From Microbacterium nymphoidis (GTDB lineage Bacteria; Actinomycetota; Actinomycetes; Actinomycetales; Microbacteriaceae): a stretch of 64,000 bases of DNA. The position numbers were made by a program, and so were the translations under genes. The stretch is taken from assembly GCF_021044885.1 (NCBI RefSeq), contig NZ_JAJNOD010000001.1:1922001-1986000 (forward strand), in the 5' to 3' direction. Shown here piece by piece: positions 63,801 to 64,000 of the stretch. Numbering within the stretch: position 1 is the stretch's first letter; every line of letters begins with the position of its first letter. The notes below the pieces were generated by a model, which ran no database searches, was not told the origin of the DNA, and worked only from the letters and a program-made list of their open reading frames with translations.

Positions 63801-64000
63801 GCCGGCGTCGTAGTAGTCCATCGTGACGATGGCGCGCTTCGCCCCACTGGGGATCACCGAATCCGCGACGTCGACGTAGAGGTACCGGACGGCGGGGTCA
63901 TTGCGCATCTGCCAGCACTCGCGGCCATCCACCGCGGTGGCCACCATCCCCGCCGTGGCGGAGTTGTCCCCCGGCCGGACGCCGTTGATACCGGTCAGCT
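60846..64000 (-). CDS. Large multidomain glycoside hydrolase, 5' end beyond right edge
   Basis: Open to the edge: 17 codons upstream of ATG 63947 remain in frame, so the true start lies outside. About 1050 residues seen. A TIM-barrel of clan GH-A type has SRIETTWSEVEKTAG, ILNEYNSTGF (likely acid Glu) and VRITENGWPTH (likely nucleophile Glu). A carbohydrate-binding module precedes it (YLYVDVAD, YYDAGTSN) and a CBM9-like domain ends the protein (LHAVITDDVHQAD, WQADSIQFNTYD). Secretion is expected but the signal is off the window. Probably cuts the polysaccharide outside the cell before import by the ABC system. Confidence 0.8.
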   Translation of the reverse strand, partial: LTGINGVRPGDNSATAGMVATAVDGRECWQMRNDPAVRYLYVDVADSVIPSGAKRAIVTMDYYDAGTSNMLVNYNSTTNAWANSSLYRLTDTGTWRTHSFELSDIKFTNRANGSDFRLQVQAADGAIPPVCISRIDVRFSDLPVAALDSLAIMNSSLIFHTGEASVQVATPADEVTWRLGDADDVQLRTGTTTVTDGDGAIDLTDLPFGYYTLSVTADVGYPVTRTTSLAVLDDPPPGWNGEDAFFGTQIHRGHQPRAHTDALIDAMVLAGYGMSRIETTWSEVEKTAGNYSFDSEGVRVVGALADRGQQVMWNAGLTSPLYDNNRTPASPQAIAAFAAYVGATAAHYSAAGDSHDIGILNEYNSTGFNNGTCGLTAACYLQILKPARAAAHAADPDANVIAPITAGIQLAWAQDFIAQGGLDHLDTYATNFYGYAQNGAGTAPEATTELANLQQLTAMIDAADGDRNIPVRITENGWPTHNAGSTQAQQADYAIRGPLLAQLAGADEYLWYDLYDDGFNAGEREDRFGLINRADDTACFQWKCPGDNYTYGGVHGISPKPGFVSQAVAIRQTVGKHLTGREDLGSASAYSLRYDTANATETTRAMWSTGTDAVSVDAQNGFTLIDQFGRATTYPKGVSTLVLTGSPVFVKGEVTVAPATSPVTLDVPETWVQGADLPITVTAGDDITGGPLTIESSGVVQEVNLASEKSASFTLPGTLRLGEREVAVTLTDKKGRLVAQTRRATTVVDPYVVSARPSIQTSAEGYTYGLDVSIVNNAAGTDVTIDDIDWKIGTQSGTVSDAVTVPAGETVTVSVPIADPKLFATQTYSVAAHSGALTRSDTGPLSFSPIEKDDAPTLNPIDLNTLGKWNAIRTGTRTGTADLGGSLRFTATDDALVLHAVITDDVHQADRTDPALSWQADSIQFNTYDLFPTTLGGERVEIAAALYASGPVVYTFTAPTGQAAGLTPGAVADIVRDDAAGTTTYDVSVPWSALGFDAPPTGAWGLSFLVNDADGNVPGTDARSGWLEWGAGVGAAPKNPALFKSVQLVG

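Overview
The window looks like an origin-proximal chromosomal segment of a high-GC actinobacterium of the Microbacteriaceae, probably Microbacterium or a close relative. The main reason is a conserved block at 27.4-44.7 kb: tRNA-Leu, fhaA, fhaB, pstP, ftsW/rodA, pbpA, pknA, pknB, then trpG/pabA, a class E sortase, crgA, a rhomboid protease and ppiA. In mycobacteria the same genes lie just after dnaA-gyrBA and end at a tRNA-Leu. No rRNA, CRISPR array or standard insertion sequence is visible.

Region 1 (1-27.3 kb) is an accessory island abutting tRNA-Leu(CAG). From left to right it holds: a helicase with a C-terminal PD-(D/E)xK-like nuclease; an SDP-type toxin operon (sdpC-sdpA-sdpB); a HEPN/MNT toxin-antitoxin pair whose MNT partner lacks its catalytic motif; two related tyrosine-recombinase-fold proteins, an HTH protein and a DDE transposase-like protein, with matching palindromes; an Lsr2 silencer; two near-identical 265-bp non-coding repeats built from GGTTGCCCA motifs; a TetR/metallophosphoesterase pair; a zinc-ribbon DNA methyltransferase followed by a 1403-residue nuclease-helicase; a three-gene operon of unknown function facing a small XRE regulator; and a decayed gene next to the tRNA.

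Region 2 (27.4-36.5 kb) is the cell-envelope signalling and cell-wall cluster. Its genes overlap or nearly touch, implying one operon: FHA proteins, PP2C phosphatase, SEDS glycosyltransferase, transpeptidase and two Ser/Thr kinases. Region 2b (41.3-46.2 kb) continues the core neighbourhood with trpG, sortase, crgA, rhomboid and ppiA. Between them (36.5-41.2 kb) sits a catabolic insert: a MarR regulator, a GH78 alpha-L-rhamnosidase and an MFS transporter, with a perfect 14-bp-arm palindrome upstream of the transporter.

Region 3 (47.2-64 kb) is a carbohydrate-use locus of two convergent operons meeting at a strong bidirectional terminator (51.83-51.87 kb). The plus-strand operon encodes an oligogalacturonate-lyase-like beta-propeller, a NodB-type deacetylase, a lyase/hydrolase-like alpha-helical protein and a CE7 acetyl esterase. 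The minus-strand set encodes a large secreted-type glycoside hydrolase (cut by the right edge), an FAD oxidoreductase with a discoidin-like tail, a GH38 alpha-mannosidase and a sugar ABC importer without its own ATPase. Together they suggest uptake and breakdown of an acetylated, mannose- or rhamnose-containing plant or microbial polysaccharide.
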